A model generated the notes under the pieces. It did no database searches, was not told the DNA's origin, and worked only from the letters and a program-made list of their open reading frames with translations. From assembly GCA_045617225.1 (NCBI GenBank), contig JAZLIC010000106.1:1-8717 (forward strand): a DNA stretch of 8,717 nucleotides, read 5' to 3'. The translations under genes were made by a program, and so were the position numbers. This document shows, piece by piece, positions 1-6,604 of this stretch (positions are counted from its first letter, which is position 1; every line of letters begins with the position of its first letter). The DNA comes from JAZLIC01 sp045617225 (GTDB lineage Bacteria > Bacillota > Clostridia > Monoglobales > Monoglobaceae).

Positions 1-3
1 AAA

Positions 4-462
4 ATGACGAAGATACTTTTTGTTTGTCACGGAAATATATGCAGAAGTCCGATGGCGGAATTCGTGATGAAAAGGTTGGCGGAAGATAGCGGGATGTCTG
101 AAAATTTCTTGATTGCTTCTGCTGCAACAAGTACGGAGGAAATAGGAAACCCCGTATACCCTCCCGCAAGACGGGAGCTTTTAAAACACGGCATAACCTG
201 TAACGGAAAGACTGCAAGACAGATTACATATAATGATTTTGAGTGCTTTGATATGATAATTGTTATGGATAACAACAATATGCGCAACATAAAAAGATTT
301 ATCGGCGATAAATACAGTGATAAGGTGTTTATGCTTATGAGCTTTGCGGATATGGATAAAGAAGTGGCTGACCCGTGGTATACAGGAAATTTTGAGGAAA
401 CATGGGACGATATTTATATGGGTTGCACGGCACTTTTGGAACATTGTAAGAAATCCTGTTGA
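4..462 (+). CDS. Low-molecular-weight protein tyrosine phosphatase
   Basis: A cytoplasmic phosphatase of 152 residues, the usual length of the LMW-PTP family, which removes phosphate from protein tyrosine through a cysteinyl-phosphate intermediate. The CX5R phosphate loop is at the N-terminus: nucleophile Cys8, then HGNIC, Arg14, Ser15. The general acid is Asp123 in an ADPWY motif. Residue 12 in the loop is Ile; in arginine phosphatases of the YwlE type this position is Thr, so tyrosine is the more likely substrate (family knowledge applied to this sequence). Cys13 beside the nucleophile is the second cysteine that forms a protective disulfide in some family members. The gene starts three bases into the window, so its ribosome binding site and upstream partners (often a tyrosine kinase) cannot be seen. 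Its stop codon overlaps the -35 box of the next transcription unit. Confidence 0.93.
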   Translation: MTKILFVCHGNICRSPMAEFVMKRLAEDSGMSENFLIASAATSTEEIGNPVYPPARRELLKHGITCNGKTARQITYNDFECFDMIIVMDNNNMRNIKRFIGDKYSDKVFMLMSFADMDKEVADPWYTGNFEETWDDIYMGCTALLEHCKKSC

Positions 463-487
463 CAAACGGAGAAAATTGTGATAAAAT
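459..487 (+). promoter_or_regulatory. Sigma-A promoter of the T-box/ligase unit
   Basis: The -35 box TTGACA (459-464) and the -10 box TAAAAT (482-487) are separated by exactly 17 bases. The -35 box is a perfect match and the -10 box matches at five of six positions. Transcription should start near 494, which places the whole T-box leader inside the transcript. The -35 box overlaps the TGA stop of the phosphatase gene (460-462), so the two units are packed with no spare sequence. Confidence 0.85.
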
Positions 488-518
488 TTTAAAAACTAAA
501 TACTGAACAGTTTTAAAA

Positions 519-774
519 GCGATGATGAGAAGCAAGTAGGGCGTGAAAGAGGCAGAGAGAGTTAGCGGGTGGTGTGAGCTAAAGCTTGGAAGCGTACCGA
601 ATACAGTCTTTGAGCTACAAGGGAGAAATATCAGTAACCCTTGTCGGGAACGCCCGTTACAGCGTGGGGTAGTGATTGCTACCCGATAAGGCAAGTTATC
701 GTGAGGTACTTGTGAACTGAGGTGGTAACACGGAAATATCCGTCCTCTGATATTTATTGGGGGACGGTTTTTTT
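519..774 (+). promoter_or_regulatory. T-box leader riboswitch, tyrosine (UAC) specifier
   Basis: This is a complete T-box leader, which senses uncharged tRNA and lets transcription continue only when the tRNA is bound. Stem I has the GATGA/GAGAAG base, the AGTA motif (535-538) facing GAA (599-601), and a conserved distal arm (TTAGC...GTGTGAGCTAA, 562-582). Aligned with the B. subtilis glyQS leader, the specifier triplet after GAA and before a purine is UAC at 602-604, a tyrosine codon. Stem II is CAAGGG/CCCTTG (618-623/638-643), followed by a CGGG/CCCG element (645-655) and hairpins at 667-684 and 685-700. The antiterminator pairs GAGG (719-722) with CCTC (744-747) and ACGG (730-733) with CCGT (740-743) around the bulge TGGTAAC (723-729). 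The bulge UGGU suits a tRNA ending ACCA, as bacterial tRNA-Tyr does. The downstream gene is an acyl-CoA synthetase, not a tRNA synthetase. Confidence 0.93.
740..774 (+). terminator. T-box attenuator terminator
   Basis: CCGTCCTC (740-747) pairs with GGGGACGG (760-767) with one T-G wobble, followed by seven T residues (768-774). The left arm is the same stretch that forms the right side of the T-box antiterminator, so the two structures are mutually exclusive. Charged tRNA should give termination here; uncharged tRNA should give read-through into the ligase. Confidence 0.93.
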
Positions 775-815
775 GTCCTCATAAGGCGATGTGCCTAAGA
801 AAGGAAGTTATAAAA

Positions 816-2450
816 ATGCCTATTACAGATTTTTTAGAAAGAAATGCAAGACTCTATCCAAATGATATAAGCCTTGTAGAGGTAAATCCGGAAAATCAGC
901 CGGATAAAAATGTATCATGGAGAGAGTATAGCCTGATTGAGTCCTCTGAGTCCGAGAAGTACAGACGAGAACTTACCTGGCGTGAATTTGATGTTGCTGC
1001 AAACCGTTTTGCACATCTTTTGCTTACCCGTGGTGTAAAGAAAGGCGATAAGGTTGCAATCCTTATGATGAATTGCATCAGTTGGCTGCCTATCTATTTC
1101 GGAATTTTAAAAGCAGGTGCGATTGCAGTGCCTATGAATTTTAGATTTTCTGCAGATGAAATAGAATACTGTGCGGATTTAGCCGATATTTCCGTGCTTG
1201 TTTTCGGCCCGGAGTTCACTTGCAGAATAGAGAACGTTTTGCCAAAGCTCAAAATAAAAAACTACTTCTTTGTGGGTGATGAAACACCTGACTTCGCAGA
1301 TAATTATGATGAACTCTTGATACATTGTTCATCTGCTCCGCCTCCTGTAATGATTACAGATAAAGACGACGGTGCGATTTACTTTTCTTCCGGCACAACA
1401 GGTTTCCCGAAGGCTATCCTTCACAGACACCGCTCGCTTGTTATGTCGGCGACTGTTGAACAGAAGCATCATTCGCAGACAAAGGACGATGTATTCCTTT
1501 GCATACCGCCCCTTTATCATACGGGCGCAAAGATGCATTGGTTCGGTTCATTAAAGTCCGCATCAAAAGCGGTTATTCTGCGTGGTGTAAAGCCGGAATG
1601 GATTTTGCAGACGGTATCCGACGAAAAAGCGTCTATTGTATGGCTTTTGGTTCCGTGGGCACAGGATATTTTAGACTCTATCGAGCGTGGAGAAATTGAC
1701 ATATCAAAGTACAGATTATCACAGTGGCGTCTTATGCACATTGGTGCGCAACCTGTGCCGCCGTCACTTATAAAGCGTTGGAAGGAAGTATTTCCAAATC
1801 ACGAGTATGACACAAACTACGGACTTAGTGAGTCCATAGGCCCCGGTGCGGTGCATTTGGGCGTTGAAAATATCGAAAAGGTCGGCGCAATCGGCATTCC
1901 CGGATATAATTGGCAGGTCAAGATTGTTGACGAAAAGGGCAATGAGGTCGAAAAAGGAAATGTTGGCGAACTCTGCCTTAAAGGTGATGGCGTTATGAAA
2001 TGCTATTACAAAAATCCCGAAGCCACTAAGGAGGTCTTGACAGATGACGGCTGGCTCTATACGGGCGATATGGCAAAGCAAGATGAAGATGGGTTTATCT
2101 ATCTTGTCGACAGAAAGAAAGATGTAATAATCGTCGGCGGCGAGAATATTTATCCTGTCCAGATTGAGGACTTTTTAAGGGCAAATGACAAGATTAGCGA
2201 TGTAGGCGTTATCGGTCTGCCTGACGAGAGACTGGGCGAGATTACCGCCGCAGTTATCCAGCTTAAAGAGGGAATGACTGCGACAGAGGAAGAAATGAAC
2301 GAATTCTGTATGCAGCTTCCGAGGTATAAACGCCCTAAAAAGATTATATTTGCAGATATTCCGAGAAACGCAACCGGCAAAATCCAAAAGAATACACTTC
2401 GCGAACAATATGGCGCCGCAAGATTGGTAGAAGCGGAAACAACGAAATAA
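816..2450 (+). CDS. Acyl-CoA synthetase / class I adenylate-forming ligase
   Basis: An AMP-binding ligase that activates a carboxylic acid with ATP and normally passes it to coenzyme A. It has 544 residues, a normal family length. Visible motifs are the phosphate loop YFSSGTTGFPK (189-199), YGLSES (335-340), YTGD with ribose-binding Asp418, DRKKD (432-436) with GGENIYP after it, and the catalytic lysine Lys522 in NATGK. The start at 816 is chosen because AAAGGAAG (800-807) lies eight bases upstream; an in-frame ATG at 789 has no good ribosome binding site and would add nine unlikely residues. The N-terminus carries an insertion (about 31-52) that makes SWREY (34-38) and TWREF (54-58) look like a repeated module. 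The substrate cannot be read from sequence. Control by a tyrosine-type T-box suggests an aromatic acid, for example 4-hydroxyphenylacetate, but that is inference; a fatty or other aryl acid remains possible. Confidence 0.88.
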   Translation: MPITDFLERNARLYPNDISLVEVNPENQPDKNVSWREYSLIESSESEKYRRELTWREFDVAANRFAHLLLTRGVKKGDKVAILMMNCISWLPIYFGILKAGAIAVPMNFRFSADEIEYCADLADISVLVFGPEFTCRIENVLPKLKIKNYFFVGDETPDFADNYDELLIHCSSAPPPVMITDKDDGAIYFSSGTTGFPKAILHRHRSLVMSATVEQKHHSQTKDDVFLCIPPLYHTGAKMHWFGSLKSASKAVILRGVKPEWILQTVSDEKASIVWLLVPWAQDILDSIERGEIDISKYRLSQWRLMHIGAQPVPPSLIKRWKEVFPNHEYDTNYGLSESIGPGAVHLGVENIEKVGAIGIPGYNWQVKIVDEKGNEVEKGNVGELCLKGDGVMKCYYKNPEATKEVLTDDGWLYTGDMAKQDEDGFIYLVDRKKDVIIVGGENIYPVQIEDFLRANDKISDVGVIGLPDERLGEITAAVIQLKEGMTATEEEMNEFCMQLPRYKRPKKIIFADIPRNATGKIQKNTLREQYGAARLVEAETTK

Positions 2451-2459
2451 TTATGACAA

Positions 2460-2499
2460 GGCTGTAAAAAACGATTTGTTTTTTACAGCCTCTTTTTTT
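2460..2499 (+). terminator. Rho-independent terminator of the ligase unit
   Basis: A perfect 13-base-pair stem, GGCTGTAAAAAAC (2460-2472) with GTTTTTTACAGCC (2478-2490), has a five-base loop and is followed by TCTTTTTTT (2491-2499). It lies ten bases after the ligase stop and abuts the end of the convergent membrane-protein gene. On the minus strand the same hairpin lacks a good U-tract, so it is best read as serving the plus strand, with at most weak action on the opposing transcript. Confidence 0.92.
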
Positions 2500-2890
2500 A
2501 GTCTGTAATGCACTTAATCAGGCAAGAAACAGATAGTATTGTAAGTGAGAAGAATAAGAATAATGCACCGGTTATGATGGCACTGATTATGCTTGTTGCG
2601 GCAAAGCTGATTCCGAGAAGCAAAAGCGATGCTAAAATCGTTGCCGGAATTGATATGCGAAGCCTTGCTAAAACAGGGCGAACGCAATAAAAGCTCTGTA
2701 TAAACGGTGATACTGCAAGCAAAATTCCAAGGTAGACAACCGCAATTCCGAATATTGTCCACGAAAATACCGATGTTATGGTGATTACTGCGGTGTATCT
2801 CAGTATTGCCGCGATTATTGCAACAACTACGCTTACGAGAATGCTTAGTTTTCTGCAACTCAACCTGCAATCAGGATTTGTATTGCACAT
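2498..2890 (-). CDS. Small four-helix membrane protein of unknown function
   Basis: I do not recognise this 130-residue protein. It has a short polar N-terminus with three cysteines (MCNTNPDCRLSC, Cys2, Cys8, Cys12) and then four hydrophobic stretches at about 14-36, 39-63, 79-101 and 103-126, with basic residues in the loop near 70-77 (VRPVLARLR). The C-terminus has two further cysteines in SCLIKC. It is real coding sequence because the minus strand has a near-perfect ribosome binding site, AAGGAGGG (complement of 2897-2904), six bases before the ATG, and the plus-strand frames here lack one. The gene is alone on its strand, converging with the ligase and diverging from the 3029 cluster. The N-terminal cysteines could bind a metal or form a disulfide, but nothing visible proves either. 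Confidence 0.75.
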   Translation of the reverse strand: MCNTNPDCRLSCRKLSILVSVVVAIIAAILRYTAVITITSVFSWTIFGIAVVYLGILLAVSPFIQSFYCVRPVLARLRISIPATILASLLLLGISFAATSIISAIITGALFLFFSLTILSVSCLIKCITD

Positions 2891-2951
2891 TTATATCCCT
2901 CCTTCACTTAAAGTATATGCGTGTCCTTTTAGAGTGTGCAAAATTCATACA

Positions 2952-2981
2952 AATGTAATATTTGTTCTATTGTAATGTCAA
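2952..2981 (-). promoter_or_regulatory. Candidate promoter for the minus-strand membrane protein
   Basis: On the minus strand TTGACA (complement of 2976-2981) is a perfect -35 box, followed after 18 bases by TACATT (complement of 2952-2957), which matches the -10 consensus at four of six positions. It lies back to back with the candidate promoter of the plus-strand cluster, and the two overlap. The weak -10 box limits confidence. Confidence 0.35.
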
Positions 2982-2998
2982 ATTTGTTTGTATATAAT
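2970..2998 (+). promoter_or_regulatory. Candidate sigma-A promoter of the acpS-alr cluster
   Basis: TTGTAA (2970-2975) and a perfect TATAAT (2993-2998) are separated by 17 bases, giving a predicted start near 3005 and a very short leader before the ribosome binding site GGGGGAG at 3017-3023. No other strong promoter is visible upstream of the 3029 gene, so this is the likely main promoter of the cluster that runs to the terminator at 7626-7671. Confidence 0.65.
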
Positions 2999-3028
2999 AA
3001 AGATAATATGTAAATTGGGGGAGTATAA

Positions 3029-3556
3029 ATGGATTTAGTTTATGAACAATTGGTAAAGCGTAAGAAGAAATTTACCGATTATTTGCGTACGGCTGCTCTT
3101 GTACTGTGCGGTGTTGCACTTATATTTGTGATTAAACTCTTGGAAGCATATGTGCCTGCATTGGGATTTGTTACATTCTTGGCGTGCTGCCTGATTGTAT
3201 ATTTGATATATCTTACCATTATTTATATAAATGTAGAGTATGAGTATATTTTTACAAATGGCAGTTTTGATGTGGATAAGGTGTTGAATAAACAAAACCG
3301 CAAGCATATTACAACCATAAATGCACGTGAAATTGAGATTTTTGCATCTGAGAAAAATCACAAGGCAGACTTTGAAAGATATATGGCAGACGGTGGCATT
3401 AAAAAAATCTATGCTTGCGAAGATAAAAAAAGTGAGGATATTTACTTTGTTGTAAGCCGTGTCGGTGAAAGCGTTATGATATTGCTTAACCCTAACGAAA
3501 AGATTAAGGACGGCTTTAAAAGGTATAATCCGCAGAAGGTGTTTTTAGATGATTAA
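3029..3556 (+). CDS. DUF6106-like two-helix membrane protein
   Basis: This 175-residue protein has a basic N-terminus (KRKKK, 10-14), two hydrophobic helices (about 21-37 and 44-67), and a soluble C-terminal part of about 105 residues rich in beta-strand-like patches. The stretch NVEYEYIFTNG (68-78), followed by FDVDKV and a run of basic residues, is typical of a Clostridia membrane-protein family I recall as DUF6106, whose cytoplasmic part resembles the bacterial PH-like domains; this assignment is from memory of the pattern. Function is unknown. The start is supported by GGGGGAG (3017-3023) five bases before the ATG. Its last eight bases overlap the acpS-nnrD gene, which implies translational coupling and makes it the first gene of that cluster. 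Confidence 0.75.
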   Translation: MDLVYEQLVKRKKKFTDYLRTAALVLCGVALIFVIKLLEAYVPALGFVTFLACCLIVYLIYLTIIYINVEYEYIFTNGSFDVDKVLNKQNRKHITTINAREIEIFASEKNHKADFERYMADGGIKKIYACEDKKSEDIYFVVSRVGESVMILLNPNEKIKDGFKRYNPQKVFLDD

Positions 3557-4769
3557 GACCGGAGTAGATATTATTGAAGTTGAACGCTTTAAGAATATAA
3601 AAAACGAAGACGAGTTTTTAAAACGAATTTTTACAATCCGTGAATCTAAGTATATCAGAAGCGGAGAAAATGTTGTCGAAAGGCTTGCAGGGCATTTTGC
3701 CGCCAAAGAAGCATTTGCGAAATTTTTGGGAACGGGAATTCGTGGCTTTTCGTGGCATGATATTGAAATTTGTCATGAGGAAACAGGGAAACCGTACATT
3801 ATGTTTATGGGTAACAGGCAAAGCGTCGATTTAAGTATCAGCCACTCCAAAACGGTGGCGTGTGCAGTAGTTGCAGGCGAAGACGAGGGAGTGACGATTA
3901 AAGAATACGAGTTTTTAAAAGCGTATCGTGCATTGCTCCCAAGACGGAAACAAAATATGCACAAAGGTGACTGCGGTCATGTTTTGATTATTGCAGGTTC
4001 AAAGGGTATGACAGGTGCGACGTGCCTTAGTGCATCGGCGGCAATGCGTACAGGGTGCGGACTTGTTACCGTTGCAGTACCGGAGAGTGAACAACCGATT
4101 GTCGCAACTAAACTGACGGAAGCTATGACGATACCTTTGCAAAAAGAGATTTCCGCGGCGAGAGAGCAAGTTGCTACCGCTCTTCAAAAATGCGATGTTT
4201 GCGTTTTCGGGCCCGGTATGGGCAGGGGCAAAGATGTGGCGGAGCTTTTAGAAGTGGTTTTAAAGCAGAGTAAAACTGTCGTCCTGGACGCAGATGGAAT
4301 AAATGCACTGGGCGAGCATATAGATATGTTAAAGGAAAAGAATTGCCCCGTTATATTGACTCCGCATTTAGGTGAGATGAGCCGCCTTACCGGAAAGAGC
4401 ATAGAGAAGATTAAAGACAGCAGAGAGGATACAGCCTCGGAATTTGCAAAAACCTACGGTGTGACACTTCTGCTTAAAGGTCACGAAACCGCAGTAGCGT
4501 CAGAAGAAGGCGGAGTGCATATCAACAATAGCGGAAACAGCGGTATGGCAAGCGGCGGTATGGGCGATGTGCTTTCCGGAGTAATTGCGGCACTTGTTGC
4601 TCAGGGGGCAAAGCCATACAATGCGGCGGTGCTTGGCGCATTCCTTCACGGACTTGCCGGAGATATTGCCGCACAAAAGGTTGGCGAATATTCTCTTATT
4701 GCAAGTGATGTGATTGATGGATTGCCTAAGGCAATTTGTATGCTCAGACCTGATATACACAAAAAATAA
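3549..4769 (+). CDS. Fusion of holo-ACP synthase and NAD(P)H-hydrate dehydratase
   Basis: A single 406-residue protein joins two enzymes. Residues 1-112 are AcpS, which transfers 4'-phosphopantetheine from CoA to acyl carrier protein: GVDIIEVERF with metal-binding Asp7, FAAKEAFAK with Glu54 and Lys58, and LSISHS (95-100). Residues from about 117 are NnrD, the ADP- or ATP-dependent dehydratase that repairs hydrated NAD(P)H: HKGDCGHVLIIAG (138-150), FGPGMG (220-225), LDADG (246-250), LTPHLGE (270-276) and GGMGD with catalytic Asp340. The two domains meet with almost no linker, so NnrD starts about where stand-alone enzymes do. There is no internal stop or frameshift. NnrD is usually fused to, or encoded beside, the epimerase NnrE, which is absent from this window. 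AGAAGG (3534-3539) precedes the ATG by nine bases, and the gene overlaps the preceding one by eight. Both active sites look intact, so I expect a bifunctional enzyme. Confidence 0.92.
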   Translation: MIKTGVDIIEVERFKNIKNEDEFLKRIFTIRESKYIRSGENVVERLAGHFAAKEAFAKFLGTGIRGFSWHDIEICHEETGKPYIMFMGNRQSVDLSISHSKTVACAVVAGEDEGVTIKEYEFLKAYRALLPRRKQNMHKGDCGHVLIIAGSKGMTGATCLSASAAMRTGCGLVTVAVPESEQPIVATKLTEAMTIPLQKEISAAREQVATALQKCDVCVFGPGMGRGKDVAELLEVVLKQSKTVVLDADGINALGEHIDMLKEKNCPVILTPHLGEMSRLTGKSIEKIKDSREDTASEFAKTYGVTLLLKGHETAVASEEGGVHINNSGNSGMASGGMGDVLSGVIAALVAQGAKPYNAAVLGAFLHGLAGDIAAQKVGEYSLIASDVIDGLPKAICMLRPDIHKK

Positions 4770-4782
4770 CAGGAGGATATAT

Positions 4783-5436
4783 ATGAAAAAAGGTATAATG
4801 GTTTCCATTATACTAATGATAATCCTGTCATCGTGCAAGAGTACGGTGAAGCATGATGCTTACAGTCAAATTTATAAACGCTATAATATGATGGAAAGCT
4901 ATGTGGCGACCGCAACGCTTACGGTCACAAACAACAAGATGAAAAACGATTATAAAATCAAGCAATATTACAGCGCACCTGACAATTATCGTATGGATAT
5001 ATTAAATGATGACGGCGGCATATTTGTATCGTATATAGTGCGTGACAAGGAATGTGACTTGTTATCACCGTCAGGCGATAAAACATCTTTGGATTTGAGC
5101 ATTGTAAACGAACGTGATTATATTTTCTTGCCTGAGTTTTTCAGAGACTATTTTTCTTCGCAGGACTCAACTGCCGAAACGGCATCGGGGTTTAGCGGAG
5201 AACTTACCAAATTAGATATATTTTTAAAAAACAGTGACAGTAAAAGATTTAGACAAAGCTTGCTTATAGACAATAAAACTTATGTTCCGTCAAAACTTAT
5301 AACATACGATGTAAACGATAAAGAGGTTGTTTGCGTAACGTTTGAAAATTTTATACTCGGCGAAAAGGTAGAAGATGCCGTATTTAACAAAGGAGATAAC
5401 GATGGAAGCGGAGAAAAGGGCATGGGCAGAGATTAG
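4783..5436 (+). CDS. GerS/YdcC-like lipoprotein
   Basis: A 217-residue lipoprotein. The signal peptide runs to the lipobox LSSC, with lipid-modified Cys18, so the mature protein should be anchored to the outer face of the membrane. The rest looks like a LolA-type beta fold: alternating strands such as ESYVATATLTVTNN, IKQYYSAPDNYRMDI and VVCVTFENFILGEKV, the last two being typical of the YdcC/GerS group. C. difficile GerS is needed for cortex modification during spore formation and is encoded just before alr2; B. subtilis ydcC lies between acpS and alr. The position here is identical, which is the strongest support. Start at 4783 is fixed by AGGAGG (4771-4776), six bases upstream; an earlier in-frame ATG at 4714 lies inside the preceding gene and would bury the signal peptide. 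The last 35 bases overlap alr. A sporulation role is inferred from family and context only. Confidence 0.8.
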   Translation: MKKGIMVSIILMIILSSCKSTVKHDAYSQIYKRYNMMESYVATATLTVTNNKMKNDYKIKQYYSAPDNYRMDILNDDGGIFVSYIVRDKECDLLSPSGDKTSLDLSIVNERDYIFLPEFFRDYFSSQDSTAETASGFSGELTKLDIFLKNSDSKRFRQSLLIDNKTYVPSKLITYDVNDKEVVCVTFENFILGEKVEDAVFNKGDNDGSGEKGMGRD

Positions 5437-6604
5437 CCTTGATGCAATTGAACATAATATTAAACAGATACAAAGCTATGTCGGAAATAGCACAAAGGTT
5501 TTGGGCGTGGTAAAGGCAGACGCTTATGGACATGGTTACCGTGAAGTAGCCGAAGTCCTTTTGGAAAGCGGCGTGGACTTTTTGGCAGTTGCCTTTATTG
5601 ATGAGGCACTTCAACTCAGGAAGTGCGGAATAACCGCACCTATATTGATTTTAGGCCATACTGCAACGCAGTACGCCGATGTGCTTGTTAAAAATGATAT
5701 TACTCCGGGTTGTTTCAGTATGGAGCTTGCAAGGGAAATATCAAACAGTGCAACTCGACAAAATAAAAAAGCGAAAATTCATATAAAGATTGATACAGGT
5801 ATGGGACGTGTAGGATTCAGATATACCGATGATGAGGCAATAAACGACGCTACTGTAAAAAGTGTTTTGGAAATTGCGACACTTCCCAATATAGAAATCG
5901 AGGGTATCTTTACACATTTTTCGGTTGCAGATGCAGCTGATGACGATTATACATATATGCAATTTAATCGTTTTAGTGAGGTGTGTGACCGCCTTAGGAA
6001 AAATGACGTTGATATTCCGATAAGGCATTGCTGTAACAGTGCGGCACTTATAAGATTTCCGCAAATGCATATGGATATGGTAAGACCGGGAATTATACAA
6101 TATGGACTTAAACCATCTGAGTTTGTGGACTGCACAGTACTTGATTTAAAACCGGCTATGCAGTTTAAAACGCATATTACATATATTAAGGAAGTAGAGG
6201 AAAATGTATCCGTAAGTTACGGCAGACGGTTTACAAGTGATAGGAAAACAAAGATTGCAACCATACCGGTGGGATATGCGGACGGTTATTCAAGAACTCT
6301 CTCAGGTAAGGCAGAAGTTATTGTAAGGAATAAAAAATGCAGGGTTATCGGAAATATTTGTATGGACCAATGTATGATTGATGTCACAGATGTTAATAAT
6401 ATAAGTATCGGTGACGATGTAATCTTGTTTGGCAAGAGCGATGAAATTGAAATGCCGGCAGAGAGCCTTGCTGAGCAGATGGGGACAATCAATTATGAAA
6501 TTCTTTGTGTAATAGGAAAGCGTATCCCTCGTGTTTATATCAGACACGGAAGGGTAGACGGAGTTCACAATTATTTACTTGACCCTCCTGTATCCGAAAA
6601 ATAG
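5402..6604 (+). CDS. alr: Alanine racemase
   Basis: A PLP enzyme of 400 residues that interconverts L- and D-alanine and so supplies D-alanine for peptidoglycan. The N-terminal barrel carries the cofactor lysine Lys38 in VVKADAYGHG (36-45), KIDTGMGRVGF (129-139) and RPGIIQYGL (228-236). The C-terminal domain carries the second catalytic base Tyr273 in SYGRRF. All key residues are present and the length is normal. AGGAG (5391-5395) lies six bases before the ATG at 5402; an in-frame ATG at 5375 has no ribosome binding site and adds nine atypical residues. The start lies 35 bases inside the lipoprotein gene, so the two are probably translationally coupled. The lipoprotein-alr pairing is conserved in spore formers; in them racemases also affect the response to L-alanine as a germinant, which may or may not apply here. 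Confidence 0.96.
   Translation: MEAEKRAWAEISLDAIEHNIKQIQSYVGNSTKVLGVVKADAYGHGYREVAEVLLESGVDFLAVAFIDEALQLRKCGITAPILILGHTATQYADVLVKNDITPGCFSMELAREISNSATRQNKKAKIHIKIDTGMGRVGFRYTDDEAINDATVKSVLEIATLPNIEIEGIFTHFSVADAADDDYTYMQFNRFSEVCDRLRKNDVDIPIRHCCNSAALIRFPQMHMDMVRPGIIQYGLKPSEFVDCTVLDLKPAMQFKTHITYIKEVEENVSVSYGRRFTSDRKTKIATIPVGYADGYSRTLSGKAEVIVRNKKCRVIGNICMDQCMIDVTDVNNISIGDDVILFGKSDEIEMPAESLAEQMGTINYEILCVIGKRIPRVYIRHGRVDGVHNYLLDPPVSEK

Noticed and set aside
335..694. Minus-strand open frame of 119 codons across the phosphatase end and the T-box leader
   Set aside because: It overlaps a gene and a structured RNA that both have strong independent evidence, and it has no recognisable protein pattern.
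789..815. Upstream in-frame ATG for the ligase
   Set aside because: No ribosome binding site at proper distance; AAAGGAAG is correctly placed for the ATG at 816 instead.
2508..2975. Two short plus-strand open frames (2508-2690 and 2778-2975) opposite the membrane-protein gene
   Set aside because: No ribosome binding sites; the minus strand has a near-consensus one and a coherent four-helix protein.
4714..4782. Longer start for the GerS-like lipoprotein
   Set aside because: It would lie within the acpS-nnrD gene and hide the signal peptide; AGGAGG clearly serves the ATG at 4783.
5375..5401. Longer start for alanine racemase
   Set aside because: No ribosome binding site; AGGAG is six bases before the ATG at 5402, and family members start near that point.
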